From: Lachnospiraceae bacterium
Lineage (GTDB): Bacteria; Bacillota; Clostridia; Lachnospirales; Lachnospiraceae
Length of the DNA stretch: 64,000 nucleotides
Direction: 5' to 3'
NCBI GenBank assembly: GCA_015057325.1
Contig: SVEQ01000011.1
Coordinates: 1 to 64,000 of the forward strand
Shown: positions 1 through 8,374 of the stretch, piece by piece
Layout of the letters: the number at the start of each line of letters is the position of its first letter
Position numbering within the stretch: position 1 is the stretch's first letter
Position numbers and translations under genes: made by a program
Notes under the pieces: model-generated
Seen by the model: only the letters and a program-made list of their open reading frames with translations
What the model was told of the DNA's origin: nothing
The model's database searches: none

Positions 1-71
1 AGCGGGTGATGGGAATCGAACCCACGTATCTAGCTTGGAAGGCTAGTGTTCTACCATTGAACTACACCCGC
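1..71 (-). tRNA. tRNA-Gly (anticodon UCC)
   Basis: The reverse strand folds as a cloverleaf: the acceptor stem GCGGGTG/CACCCGC closes positions 71-65 and 8-2, with discriminator T at position 1. The anticodon stem CTAGC/GCTAG encloses the loop CTTCCAA, giving anticodon TCC, and the T arm carries GGTTCGATTCC. It is 71 nt long, usual for Gly. Whether CCA is encoded cannot be seen because the window begins here. Confidence 0.95.
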
Positions 72-107
72 ATGTTGATGACTATTAAACTCAAGGGCGA
101 TGTAAGA

Positions 108-182
108 TCGGGGTGACAGGATTCGAACCTGCGACCTCTTGATCCCAAATCAAGCGCTCTAGCCAAGCTGAGCCACACCCCG
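108..182 (-). tRNA. tRNA-Pro (anticodon UGG)
   Basis: The reverse strand gives acceptor stem CGGGGTG/CACCCCG, anticodon stem CTTGA/TCAAG around the loop TTTGGGA (anticodon TGG), and a T loop GGTTCGAATCC. The discriminator A is at 108 and no CCA is encoded after it. It lies 36 nt upstream of tRNA-Gly on the same strand, so the two are probably co-transcribed. Confidence 0.95.
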
Positions 183-279
183 TTTTTCAGGTGTCATCGC
201 TGACGCAATGACTACTATAACAAAAGGACTTTGAATTGTCAACAATTATTTTTAATTTTTTTAAATTTTTTTTAATTGT

Positions 280-1212
280 TTATTTTTCAGCCTTGTTACT
301 GACCATGTCACTAACGATATATCGCGGTCTTTGCTTAATTTCTTCATATATTTTTGAAAGGTAATAACCTATTATTCCAAGGCTTAGCATAATAAGACTT
401 CCGACTATCAAAAGTAAAAGAATTACCGTAGTAAAACCTTCCAGTGCCGAACCGTTTGCCCATTTATACAAAGACTGGAAACCCAAAATTACAGCAAATG
501 CAAAGAAAATACAACCCGATACAGTAATAAGCTGCATCGGCGCAGTGGTAAATGAACAAATACTGCCTACTGCGTATTTTACAAGCGACTTAAGTGACCA
601 CTTTGTTCTCCCTGATGCTCTTTCGTGCACATCAAACTCAACAGTTGCACACTTATAGCCCATCCATGAAGATACTGCTCTGAAAAAGATATTTCTTTCC
701 GGAAGTTTGATATATTCATCAACAACTTTGCGATCCATCATTTTGAAATCAGATGCACGCTCCATATTAACTCCGGTTGACTTTGTGATAAGTTTATAAA
801 AGAGTTTTGCGAAATCTCTATATAGAAAGTTTTCCTTACCTCTTGTTCTCTTAACACCCTCTATCACTTCAAAGCCCTGTTCCCACATTCTGTACATGGA
901 AACCAAAACCTCCGGCGGATGCTGAAGATCACAATCCATAACTGCACACACATCACCACCGGCATGCGTAAGTCCTGCAAGAATTGCAGCCTCTTTACCG
1001 AAATTTCTGGAAAACGATACACCCGTAATAATACCTTTGTCCGCTTTTTTTGATAATTCTTTGACTTTATCAAAGCTTGAATCTCTAGAGCCATCATTGA
1101 CATACACAAGTTCAAAATCAATACCCTCCGGATTCAACACCTCACAAACTGCGGTATAGACCTTTTCTATATTATCTTCTTCATTGTATGTAGGTAAAAT
1201 AACCGATAACAT
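280..1212 (-). CDS. GtrB/DPMS-like family 2 glycosyltransferase with two C-terminal membrane helices
   Basis: Probably transfers a sugar from a nucleotide donor to a polyprenyl phosphate at the cytoplasmic face of the membrane. The N-terminal half is a GT-A domain: it opens LSVILPTYNEEDNIE, has VNDGSRD near residue 40 and the metal-binding DCDLQHPP near residue 95. Residues about 230-290 hold two hydrophobic helices, the layout of bactoprenol glucosyltransferases (GtrB, YkcC). I place the start at ATG 1212, six bases after TTGGAG; an in-frame TTG four codons earlier overlaps that ribosome site. The acceptor is not evident: no flippase or lipid-linked partner lies next to it. A terminator separates it from the gene at 1338. 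Confidence 0.85.
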   Translation of the reverse strand: MLSVILPTYNEEDNIEKVYTAVCEVLNPEGIDFELVYVNDGSRDSSFDKVKELSKKADKGIITGVSFSRNFGKEAAILAGLTHAGGDVCAVMDCDLQHPPEVLVSMYRMWEQGFEVIEGVKRTRGKENFLYRDFAKLFYKLITKSTGVNMERASDFKMMDRKVVDEYIKLPERNIFFRAVSSWMGYKCATVEFDVHERASGRTKWSLKSLVKYAVGSICSFTTAPMQLITVSGCIFFAFAVILGFQSLYKWANGSALEGFTTVILLLLIVGSLIMLSLGIIGYYLSKIYEEIKQRPRYIVSDMVSNKAEK

Positions 1213-1273
1213 GCTTATCTCCAAGTTGACATAACATCATTTGCTGGTTTCTAAATAATTTTTACAAAAAATT

Positions 1274-1309
1274 AACCGTTCCGAAAATCATTCAGACTCC
1301 GGAACGGTT
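1274..1309 (-). terminator. Rho-independent terminator after the 1338-1616 gene
   Basis: A 10-bp perfect stem (AACCGTTCCG/CGGAACGGTT) is followed on the minus strand by AATTTTTTG. It sits 29 bases past the stop of the small membrane protein gene. Confidence 0.8.
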
Positions 1310-1337
1310 CTTATTCTTTGAATCAAAAACTTCCGAA

Positions 1338-1616
1338 TTATGCTTCCGGAACTGCCGATGGCTTTGCTGCCGGCTTAACATCCTCATCATCAAAAAAGTC
1401 ATCATCAAAATCGTCATCAAAATCATCATCGAAATCATCAAGATAATCCGGTGTGAGATAACAATATACTGCATAAGCAATTGCTGCGATTGCTGTTATT
1501 GCACCAACGATAGCAAGTACCCATACTATTCTTCTTGTTGCTTTCTGCTGAGGATCCTCACGCTTAATAAGTTCCTGAATCTTAGCTGCATTAATTAAAT
1601 CGTCAAAATTCTTCAT
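1338..1616 (-). CDS. Small single-pass membrane protein with an Asp/Phe-repeat tail
   Basis: Function not recognised. The product is about 92 residues. It has a short charged N-terminus (MKNFDDLINAAKIQEL), one hydrophobic helix near residues 30-54, then an acidic tail in which DDFDD recurs four times before a PAAKPSAVPEA end. The tail DNA is a run of imperfect 12-base units, so its length may vary between strains. The start is ATG 1616, preceded by GGGAGG six bases upstream; an earlier in-frame ATG overlaps that ribosome site. It is monocistronic, with its own terminator at 1274-1309. A DUF4366-like or envelope-stress role is possible but not shown. Confidence 0.7.
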   Translation of the reverse strand: MKNFDDLINAAKIQELIKREDPQQKATRRIVWVLAIVGAITAIAAIAYAVYCYLTPDYLDDFDDDFDDDFDDDFFDDEDVKPAAKPSAVPEA

Positions 1617-1736
1617 GTAATACCTCCCTTTCATATAACACAGTTAATGAACAAACGTCCAATCTGTCATTTAGTATAACACAATTTGTCAGAATATACT
1701 ATATGTATTATATATTTTTTTCAAGTTTTTATAACC

Positions 1737-3971
1737 TTAATCAATTTTCTTAAGCTTTGCAAACGAAGCAAACATTTTCTTAATGCCGTATTTTTCGTTA
1801 TCAAACTCAACCTTCACTTCGTAATCGCGTCCGCCCTTTTCAAGTTCAAGAACAGTTCCGTCTCCAAACTTAATATGTCTTACCCTGTCACCAACAGCAT
1901 AATCAATCGAAACCTCGGTAATAACAAACTCCTTGCCAAACGAAGGCTTTGCTGAATATGGCTTTTGCTTTGCGTAGGATTTGATCTGGGCCATGCTCTT
2001 ATCAGCATTTGCAGCTGCTTCCTCCTGACGTTTCATTGCAAATGAACCATTACCGTTCATAGTAATTATTTCCTTAGGAATCTCCTTAACAAAACGTGAA
2101 ATCGGATTATAGCTTGTACTTCCCTGCATCATACGCTGACTTGCAGCTGTCATGTACAATCTCTTTTCAGCTCTTGTTATACCGACATAGCACAATCTTC
2201 TTTCTTCTTCTATCGCATCAGGGTCCTCTGAATTAAGCGCCATTCCGCTCGGGAAGAGCCTATCCTCCATTCCGCCTAAAAATACATAAGGAAACTCAAG
2301 ACCCTTAGCACTATGAAGAGTCATAAGTAAGACGACATCCTCATTCTCTACCATGCTATCAATGTCAGCCACAAGCGCAATTTCCTCTAAAAGTCCCGAA
2401 AGCGATGGTTCTGAGTTTTCCTGCTCATACGTTACAATCTTATTCTTAAGTTCTGTTATATTCTCCATTCGAACTTCTGCTTCTTCTGTTCCTTCAGCAA
2501 TAAGCTCATCCCAATATCCGGTGCGTTCTAATATTTCATCGAAAAGCTCTTCAAGGCTTGTCCCTCTATCAAGTTCTTCCCGAAGTTCATCTATAAGACC
2601 TGTAAATGACAGGATTTTACCGGCAGTTTTCCCTAATGTTGTTATACTGTCTGCCTCACAAAGTGCCTCATAAAGACTCATTCCATAGGTGTCCGCATAA
2701 GCCGCCACTTTATCTATACTTGCTGCACCTATTCCACGTTTGGGTACATTAACAACTCGTCTTACTGCAATCTCATCCTGACCGTTATCAATAATCTTTA
2801 AGTACGCAATTATATCCTTAACCTCTTTTCTTCCGTAGAAGTTCTGTCCACCTATTATCTTGTAGGGAACATTTCTAAGAAGAAGTTTCTCCTCAAAGAT
2901 ACGCGATTGTGCGTTGGTTCTGTATAGTATTGCAAAGTTATGATATGCAAGCCCTTCCCTGTGACATTTTACAATCTCGGAAACGACGCCCTCAGCCTCC
3001 TGATATTCATTATCATATAGAGAAAATGATACCTCTTCGCCACTCTCCTTATCTGTCCAAAGCGCCTTATCTTTTCTGCCTTCATTGTTGGAAATAACAC
3101 TGTTTGCAGCCTTAAGAATATTACCTGTCGATCTGTAATTCTGCTCTAACTTAATTACTTTTGCATCAGGATACTCCTCTTCAAAATTAAGAATATTATA
3201 TATATTAGCTCCTCTAAACTTATATATAGACTGATCATCATCACCGACTACACAAAGATTTCTGTATTTTGAAGCAAGCAGTTTCACAAGCAAAAACTGT
3301 ATGTGATTGGTATCCTGGTACTCATCAATCATAATATATAGAAATCGCTCCTGATAGTCCCTTAACACATCCGGATGAAACTGAAAAAGTTCAACCGTCT
3401 TATACAACAAATCGTCAAAATCTAACGCATTGCTAGCCTTAAGACGGTTCTGATACTCAGTATAAATCCTTGCTATCTGCATCTTTCTATACTGTCCACT
3501 AGCCTCCCTGTCATATTCTGCGGGCGAAACAAAACGTTCCTTTGCTTTGGAAATTTCAGAGAGCACCATGCGTTCCGGATACTGCTTTGAATCAATATTA
3601 AGCTTCTTAAGACACGCCTTAACCGCAGCCTTCTGGTCATCAGTATCGTAAATAGTAAATCCGGGCTCATAACCTAGTCTGTCTATATATCTTCGAAGAA
3701 TACGTACACAAAGAGCATGAAATGTTGATACCCATACCTGTGAAGCACCATGAGATACAATACGGTCAACCCTGTCTCTCATTTCTCCCGCTGCCTTATT
3801 GGTAAATGTTATCGCTAATATATTGTATGGATTCACACCCTTTTCTTCTATAAGATAAGCCACTCTGTGTGTTAACACCCTCGTCTTGCCACTCCCTGCA
3901 CCGGCAAGCAAAAGAAGCGGTCCTTCAGTATATTCAACAGCTTCCTTCTGTCTGTCATTTAATCCTTCCAT
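1737..3971 (-). CDS. pcrA: ATP-dependent DNA helicase PcrA/UvrD
   Basis: A superfamily 1A 3'-5' DNA helicase for nucleotide excision repair and clearing of replication forks. The 744-residue length matches PcrA. Visible motifs include LNDRQKEAV (Q motif), GAGSGKT (Walker A), DEYQDTN (Walker B), GDDDQSIYKFRGA (III), QNYRSTGNI (IV), TLHSAKGLEF (V) and CYVGITRAEKRL (VI). The C-terminus has the DRVRHIKFGDGTV Tudor-like segment that contacts RNA polymerase in PcrA. The start ATG 3971 follows AAGGAGAACCGTCAT; an upstream in-frame extension lacks a ribosome site. A TTGCAT-17-TATACT promoter lies at 4008-4036. Confidence 0.97.
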   Translation of the reverse strand: MEGLNDRQKEAVEYTEGPLLLLAGAGSGKTRVLTHRVAYLIEEKGVNPYNILAITFTNKAAGEMRDRVDRIVSHGASQVWVSTFHALCVRILRRYIDRLGYEPGFTIYDTDDQKAAVKACLKKLNIDSKQYPERMVLSEISKAKERFVSPAEYDREASGQYRKMQIARIYTEYQNRLKASNALDFDDLLYKTVELFQFHPDVLRDYQERFLYIMIDEYQDTNHIQFLLVKLLASKYRNLCVVGDDDQSIYKFRGANIYNILNFEEEYPDAKVIKLEQNYRSTGNILKAANSVISNNEGRKDKALWTDKESGEEVSFSLYDNEYQEAEGVVSEIVKCHREGLAYHNFAILYRTNAQSRIFEEKLLLRNVPYKIIGGQNFYGRKEVKDIIAYLKIIDNGQDEIAVRRVVNVPKRGIGAASIDKVAAYADTYGMSLYEALCEADSITTLGKTAGKILSFTGLIDELREELDRGTSLEELFDEILERTGYWDELIAEGTEEAEVRMENITELKNKIVTYEQENSEPSLSGLLEEIALVADIDSMVENEDVVLLMTLHSAKGLEFPYVFLGGMEDRLFPSGMALNSEDPDAIEEERRLCYVGITRAEKRLYMTAASQRMMQGSTSYNPISRFVKEIPKEIITMNGNGSFAMKRQEEAAANADKSMAQIKSYAKQKPYSAKPSFGKEFVITEVSIDYAVGDRVRHIKFGDGTVLELEKGGRDYEVKVEFDNEKYGIKKMFASFAKLKKID

Positions 3972-4007
3972 ATGACGGTTCTCCTTAATCGTACATTTGT
4001 TCTTATC

Positions 4008-4036
4008 AGTATAAATGATTTTATTCCGGCATGCAA
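4008..4036 (-). promoter_or_regulatory. pcrA promoter
   Basis: On the minus strand, TTGCAT (4031-4036), 17 bases, TATACT (4008-4013), 37 bases before the pcrA start. It is back to back with the divergent promoter at 4044-4072. Confidence 0.7.
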
Positions 4037-4043
4037 GATATAC

Positions 4044-4072
4044 TTGCAATATAGTATTGAAAACTATATAAT
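4044..4072 (+). promoter_or_regulatory. Promoter of the DUF1836 gene
   Basis: TTGCAA (4044-4049), 17 bases, TATAAT (4067-4072), 37 bases ahead of the DUF1836 start. It is divergent from the pcrA promoter, with only seven bases between the two -35 boxes, so the two may interfere. Confidence 0.75.
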
Positions 4073-4108
4073 AGCCATATTAATACCTTAAGATTGTGGG
4101 GATATGAT

Positions 4109-4774
4109 ATGAACTCATTTCAATTTGATGAGATAACAAAACACATAGAAGAATGGACAAAGCTTGACTATATTACTCCTGAGGATATCCCATCTATCGA
4201 GCTTTATATGGATCAGATAACAACATTTATGGATAGCAAATTATCAGGAACCAAGAGACGTGAAGACGACAAGATTTTGACTAAAACCATGATTAATAAC
4301 TATTCCAAGAATGATCTTCTTCCCCCGTCGGACAAGAAGAAATATTCAAAAGATCATATTATATTGCTTATCTACATATACTACATGAAAAATTTCCTTT
4401 CGATAAGTGATATTAATAATCTGCTATCACCTATGACAGAGAATCATTTCCATACCGATAGCGGAATAACAATGTCTGATATATACAAAGATTTATTTGA
4501 GTTAGAACAACAACACAAACAAAGTATTCAGGAAAACATCGAAGATATCTGCAAAATTGCCGACAGCGAATTTCCTGAAGATTCCGATTATCTTAAGACT
4601 TTTGCATTGGTTGCCATGTTAAGTTATGATATTTATGCAAAAAAGCAACTAATTGAGCGATTGATAGATTTCTCAACACCCAAGGAGCCTAGTAAAGCTG
4701 ATATAAAAGAAGCAAAGGAACTGGCAAAAAAGAAGGAAAAACTTGCCAAAGAACAGGCAAAACACAACAAATAG
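4109..4774 (+). CDS. DUF1836 domain protein (YkrK type)
   Basis: A 221-residue protein. I recognise the DUF1836 pattern: an N-terminal region with ITPEDIPSIELYMDQITTFMD, a segment around KMINNYSKNDLLPPSDKKKYSKDH, then ILLIYIYYMKNFLSISDINNLL, resembling the MerR-like wing-and-helix arrangement of this family. It is therefore a probable DNA-binding regulator, target unknown. The C-terminus is a Lys/Ala/Glu-rich tail that looks helical. The start is ATG 4109 after GTGGGGATATG; a TTG five codons earlier is less likely. It diverges from pcrA and converges with the YerC gene, sharing a bidirectional terminator. Confidence 0.75.
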   Translation: MNSFQFDEITKHIEEWTKLDYITPEDIPSIELYMDQITTFMDSKLSGTKRREDDKILTKTMINNYSKNDLLPPSDKKKYSKDHIILLIYIYYMKNFLSISDINNLLSPMTENHFHTDSGITMSDIYKDLFELEQQHKQSIQENIEDICKIADSEFPEDSDYLKTFALVAMLSYDIYAKKQLIERLIDFSTPKEPSKADIKEAKELAKKKEKLAKEQAKHNK

Positions 4775-4776
4775 TT

Positions 4777-4808
4777 AAGAAGGACAGGTATTACTACCTG
4801 TCCTTCTT
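4777..4808. terminator. Bidirectional terminator between convergent genes
   Basis: A perfect 14-bp stem (AAGAAGGACAGGTA and its complement) with a 4-base TTAC loop. It begins two bases past the DUF1836 stop and overlaps the last codons of the YerC gene on the other strand. The U-rich tail is weak in both directions, but the stem is long. Confidence 0.7.
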
Positions 4809-5090
4809 CATTCTATCAAAAACTATCTCATATCCGGAACCGCCACCATAATTAAGTGACCTGTTAACCCTTGAAATTGTTGCTGTTGATGCTCCGGTCT
4901 CCTCTGCAACTTCAAGATATGTATGACCTTCCGTAAGCATCTTTGCAACTTCAAATCGTTGAGCTAACGTAAGAAGCTCATTTACAGTACACACGTCTTC
5001 AAAAAACGCGAAACATTCGTCTTCATTCTCCAATGTAAGAATAGCTTCAAACATTTCTTTTACTTCTTTTGTCCTAATCTCTTTGCCCAT
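4794..5090 (-). CDS. yerC: YerC/YecD family TrpR-related regulator
   Basis: 98 residues, the usual size. The helix-turn-helix reads LTLAQRFEVAKMLTEGHTYLEV followed by EETGASTATISRVNRSL, the signature of the TrpR-superfamily YerC group, and the tail GGGSGYEIVFDRMK is also typical. It probably binds DNA; family ligands are poorly known. It starts 14 bases after the alpha-amylase stop with GGAGAATACT before the ATG, so it is probably co-transcribed with the amylase gene. Confidence 0.88.
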   Translation of the reverse strand: MGKEIRTKEVKEMFEAILTLENEDECFAFFEDVCTVNELLTLAQRFEVAKMLTEGHTYLEVAEETGASTATISRVNRSLNYGGGSGYEIVFDRMKKDR

Positions 5091-5104
5091 AGTATTCTCC
5101 TATA

Positions 5105-6562
5105 TTACAGTTTTACATCTTCACAAATCCAAACCGAAACCGTCTCACGGTTAACATAAAAATCACCGCATCCGTCATCACCGATTTTGATATTGTATTT
5201 GGCGTTGCCTAAAACATCTTTGAAGAACTTTCCTGCAAACTTGTGTCCCACATACATGTGCTTACTTCCGCCTGTGCTGTCTGACATAATAACTGCAAGT
5301 CCTGAATTCTTATGCTCTTCGTCTCCCTCTCGTGTCCATCCGATTACATTGAAATCATCAAAATAATCATGCTGTACTCCGTAAGAAAGGCGCTTTCTTA
5401 TCTTCATCATTTTGTTAAGCATTGTTTTCTTTGCGGAAATGTTATCATGCGGTATTCCGTAATAATCTCCGTAGAACAAACATGGATATCCATCCTGTCT
5501 TAACAAAGTAAGTGCATATGCATGAGGCTTAAACCAATCATCTACCCAAGACTGTAGTGCCTGTCCCGGCTGTGTATCATGATTATCAACGAATGTCACT
5601 GCATGCATAGGATGACGCGCAACCAATGTATTATCAAGAATTGTTGACATATTATAATCGCCATGGGCAACAGATGCATCATGGAAATGCAAATGAAGCG
5701 GCACATCAAACAGAGACATCTCATAATTAACATTAGCAAGATAACGCTCTAAATGACCAATATCCCAATGCCAGTACTCACCTACGGCAAACAAATCCTT
5801 ACCTACGGTCTCACGCATAACAGGGAGCCAATCTTTGTAGAAGTAGAAGCCGATATGCTTAACAGCGTCAAGTCTTATACCGTTAACTCCCGTCATTTTA
5901 AGGTACCATTTACCCCACTTATATAATTCATCTCTTACTTCAGGGTTCTCAAAATCAATATCAGCGCCCATCAGATAGTCATAATTACCGTTTTCTTCGT
6001 CAACGGAATTATCCCACTCTTTGCCTGTGAATCTGTAAAGAGCGTTTTTCATCTCTTCCTGATTCCAGTCAATGCCGTCAAAGTGAGTCCAATTCCATGT
6101 AAAATCAGAATACTTTCCTTTTCTTCCGGGGAAGTTGAATTTGGTCCAGCCGCATATGGTTTTCTCTTCTCCAACCATCTGATTTCTGCTGAACTTGTTA
6201 AACTCCTCTGCACTGATAAGTTCCGTTTCGTCAGCACCTATTTTATGATTAAGAACAATGTCCGCATATATATCAACGCCCTTCTTCTGAACAGCGTCAA
6301 TCATTTCTATGTATTCTTTTTTAGTTCCGTATTTGGTAGGCACGCTTCCTTTTTGTTTGAACTCTCCAAGATCGTATAAATCATATACTCCGTATCCAAC
6401 ATCTTTATCGCCGCCCGCGCCTTTGTAAGCCGGTGGCATCCATAATGCGCTAACTCCCAAAGTCTTAAGCTTAGAAACATCCTCCATAGCCTGTTTCCAT
6501 AAGCTGTGGTTCTCCGGAAGATACCACTCAAAATACTGCATCATCAAACCATTGTTACTCAT
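5105..6562 (-). CDS. amyA: Cytoplasmic alpha-amylase (GH13_5)
   Basis: Hydrolyses internal alpha-1,4 bonds of glucans. The N-terminus NGLMMQYFEWYLPENHSLW is that of the AmyA/BLA-like subfamily. The four GH13 regions are present: DIVLNHK (I), GIRLDAVKHI with the nucleophile Asp (II), GEYW with the acid/base Glu (III) and FVDNHDT (IV). There is no signal peptide, so like E. coli AmyA it probably works on internal glycogen or imported dextrins. Length 485 is normal. AGGAGGGG precedes the ATG by a usual distance. The regulator gene yerC follows in the same unit. Confidence 0.95.
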   Translation of the reverse strand: MSNNGLMMQYFEWYLPENHSLWKQAMEDVSKLKTLGVSALWMPPAYKGAGGDKDVGYGVYDLYDLGEFKQKGSVPTKYGTKKEYIEMIDAVQKKGVDIYADIVLNHKIGADETELISAEEFNKFSRNQMVGEEKTICGWTKFNFPGRKGKYSDFTWNWTHFDGIDWNQEEMKNALYRFTGKEWDNSVDEENGNYDYLMGADIDFENPEVRDELYKWGKWYLKMTGVNGIRLDAVKHIGFYFYKDWLPVMRETVGKDLFAVGEYWHWDIGHLERYLANVNYEMSLFDVPLHLHFHDASVAHGDYNMSTILDNTLVARHPMHAVTFVDNHDTQPGQALQSWVDDWFKPHAYALTLLRQDGYPCLFYGDYYGIPHDNISAKKTMLNKMMKIRKRLSYGVQHDYFDDFNVIGWTREGDEEHKNSGLAVIMSDSTGGSKHMYVGHKFAGKFFKDVLGNAKYNIKIGDDGCGDFYVNRETVSVWICEDVKL

Positions 6563-6717
6563 CCATACCCCTCCTGAAAACGGAAATTAACTTCTGCAAT
6601 CTTTTGCAGACTCACATAGAGTAAGTATAGCAAAAAAAGCCGTCGACTTCAAGAGTCATACATGACACATTTAACATAGTTATGAATATAATACTACAAA
6701 AAGCATAGGAGTTTTTT

Positions 6718-7734
6718 ATGCGATTAAGAAAGCTTTTGCGCCCTATTCCTTCGGTAGCACTCGCCATTGCATTGATTATGTCAATGCTTACCGGCTGCTC
6801 GACAAGTGAGGGCAATTTAACTCATGTAACCTTAAATGAGGTTGCACATTCCATCTTCTACGCACCTCAATATGTAGCCATCGAAAAAGGGTATTTCAAA
6901 GAGGAAGGTATTGACCTTGAACTCGTAACCGGTTTTGGTGCTGACAAAACAATGTCCGCTCTTGTATCAGGTGAAGCAGACATTGGATTTATGGGTGCTG
7001 AATCATCAATTTATCTCTACAGCGAAGGGGCGTCCGATTATGCCGTAAACTTCGCACAACTAACACAAAGAGCAGGTAATTTCCTAGTCGCAAGAAAGCC
7101 TATTGATGATTTTTCATGGGATATGTTAAAAGGCAAAACCGTTCTTGGTGGAAGAAAAGGCGGCATGCCGGAAATGGTATTTGAGTATATCTTAAAGAAA
7201 AATAATTTGGATCCGGCTACAGATATAGACATCAATCAGAGCATTGATTTCGGTAGTACCGCTGCTGCATTTTCAGGTGGGCAGGGTGACTATACTGTTG
7301 AGTTTGAGCCTGCCGCAACAGCACTTGAATCGGCAGGAGAAGGCTACGTTGTTGCGTCCCTCGGTGTAGATTCCGGATATGTTCCTTACACTTCCTACTG
7401 TACTACCAAATCATATCTTGCAGAAAACGAAGAGATTATTGAGAAGTTTACGAAAGCCTTACAAAAAGGAATGGAATATGTCAACACTCATACTCCTGCC
7501 GAGATTGCAGAGGTTATCGCACCTCAATTTGAGGAAACTGATGTTGCAACAATTGAAGCCATTGTAACAAGATATTATGAACAGGATACATGGAAGGATA
7601 ATCTGGTATTTGAAGAAAGCAGTTTTGATCTTCTCCAAAACATCTTAAGTGATGCCGGCGAATTAAATAACCGCGTTCCGTATGACAAACTAGTCGATAC
7701 CAGTTATGCGGAAAAAGCCAAGAATACAAAATAA
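6718..7734 (+). CDS. NMT1/SsuA-like ABC substrate-binding lipoprotein
   Basis: A 338-residue extracytoplasmic binding protein. The N-terminus has Arg/Lys, a hydrophobic helix and the lipobox LTGC, so it should be lipid-anchored. The body follows the NMT1/THI5-like fold: APQYVAIEKGYFKEEGIDLELV, then SALVSGEADIGFMGAE, then LKGKTVLGGRKGGMPEMVFEYIL. Family ligands include pyrimidine precursors of thiamine, sulfonates, nitrate and bicarbonate; I cannot choose among them. No permease or ATPase gene lies beside it. A possible promoter (ATGACA, 19 bases, TATAAT at 6687-6692) precedes it and a terminator follows at 7751-7790, so it appears monocistronic. Confidence 0.88.
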   Translation: MRLRKLLRPIPSVALAIALIMSMLTGCSTSEGNLTHVTLNEVAHSIFYAPQYVAIEKGYFKEEGIDLELVTGFGADKTMSALVSGEADIGFMGAESSIYLYSEGASDYAVNFAQLTQRAGNFLVARKPIDDFSWDMLKGKTVLGGRKGGMPEMVFEYILKKNNLDPATDIDINQSIDFGSTAAAFSGGQGDYTVEFEPAATALESAGEGYVVASLGVDSGYVPYTSYCTTKSYLAENEEIIEKFTKALQKGMEYVNTHTPAEIAEVIAPQFEETDVATIEAIVTRYYEQDTWKDNLVFEESSFDLLQNILSDAGELNNRVPYDKLVDTSYAEKAKNTK

Positions 7735-7750
7735 TCATTTAACCTGTATT

Positions 7751-7790
7751 ATATGCCGAGACTGTAACAAATATGACAGTTTCGGCATAT
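7751..7790 (+). terminator. Terminator after the NMT1-like lipoprotein gene
   Basis: A 15-bp stem (ATATGCCGAGACTGT against ACAGTTTCGGCATAT, one G-T pair) with a 10-base loop, followed by TTTTATATT. It begins 16 bases past the stop. Confidence 0.85.
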
Positions 7791-7822
7791 TTTATATTAT
7801 AAAAAAAATAAGGAGATATGTT

Positions 7823-8110
7823 GTGGAATGTAATTGTAACAACAATCGTGCGGGATACATGACAAGACCGCAGACATATGCAGGTGCTAGACAAAACCCA
7901 TGTCAGCAGCCCTGCTTAAAATACCAAAATAAAAACCCTTATCAAATGATGAAGCAAAACACGCCACCAAAGATTACAGGAGATTATCCGCCTGTGATGG
8001 CGTATGTGCCATGGCAGCAATGGGGTGACTTATACGAACCGGATTGCGGTCTTAAACAGGGTACCATTTTCAAGGACTTAAATTATATATTCTGCGGAAC
8101 GAGGTGCTGA
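7823..8110 (+). CDS. cotJA: Spore coat-associated protein CotJA
   Basis: 95 residues beginning with a Cys/Asn-rich head and ending in the CotJA core PVMAYVPWQQWGDLYEP, then GLKQGTIFKDLNYIFCG. The start is GTG 7823, seven bases after AGGAG; no in-frame ATG fits that ribosome site, and the frame upstream of it runs through the preceding terminator. It heads the cotJABC operon, whose products assemble in the inner coat of B. subtilis spores in mother-cell expression. Its presence argues that this lineage sporulates or descends from sporulating ancestors. Confidence 0.9.
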   Translation: MECNCNNNRAGYMTRPQTYAGARQNPCQQPCLKYQNKNPYQMMKQNTPPKITGDYPPVMAYVPWQQWGDLYEPDCGLKQGTIFKDLNYIFCGTRC

Positions 8111-8111
8111 T

Positions 8112-8372
8112 ATGGAAAATATGTGTAGAGAAGATCTTATGAAAATTATTCAGAGCACCAATTTTACAGTAGTGGAGCTAGGAATGTATTTAGATACCCA
8201 CCCCGAATGTCCTTGGGGGCTAGCCGCATATGAAGAAGCCTGCCACACACTTAAAACGGCATCAAAAATATATGAAAAGAACTTCGGTCCTCTAACCATT
8301 CATGGAGTAGAGGCAGAAAACGGCTGGTCATGGACAGCAACCCCTTGGCCATGGCAGAAAGGATGTGATTGA
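8112..8372 (+). CDS. cotJB: Spore coat protein CotJB
   Basis: 86 residues. The family core is visible: ELGMYLDTHPECPWGLAAYE near residues 20-40 and a C-terminus NGWSWTATPWPWQKGCD rich in Trp. It starts one base after the cotJA stop and ends two bases before the preferred cotJC start, so the three genes are translationally coupled. No catalytic role is known; it is taken to be structural. Confidence 0.92.
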   Translation: MENMCREDLMKIIQSTNFTVVELGMYLDTHPECPWGLAAYEEACHTLKTASKIYEKNFGPLTIHGVEAENGWSWTATPWPWQKGCD

Positions 8373-8374
8373 TA

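Noticed and set aside
7751-7822. A sigma-E-like promoter before cotJA (CATATTTTA as -10 with ATA upstream).
   Set aside because: The spacing between the two boxes is about 12 bases, shorter than the usual 14-16, and the match overlaps the preceding terminator stem.
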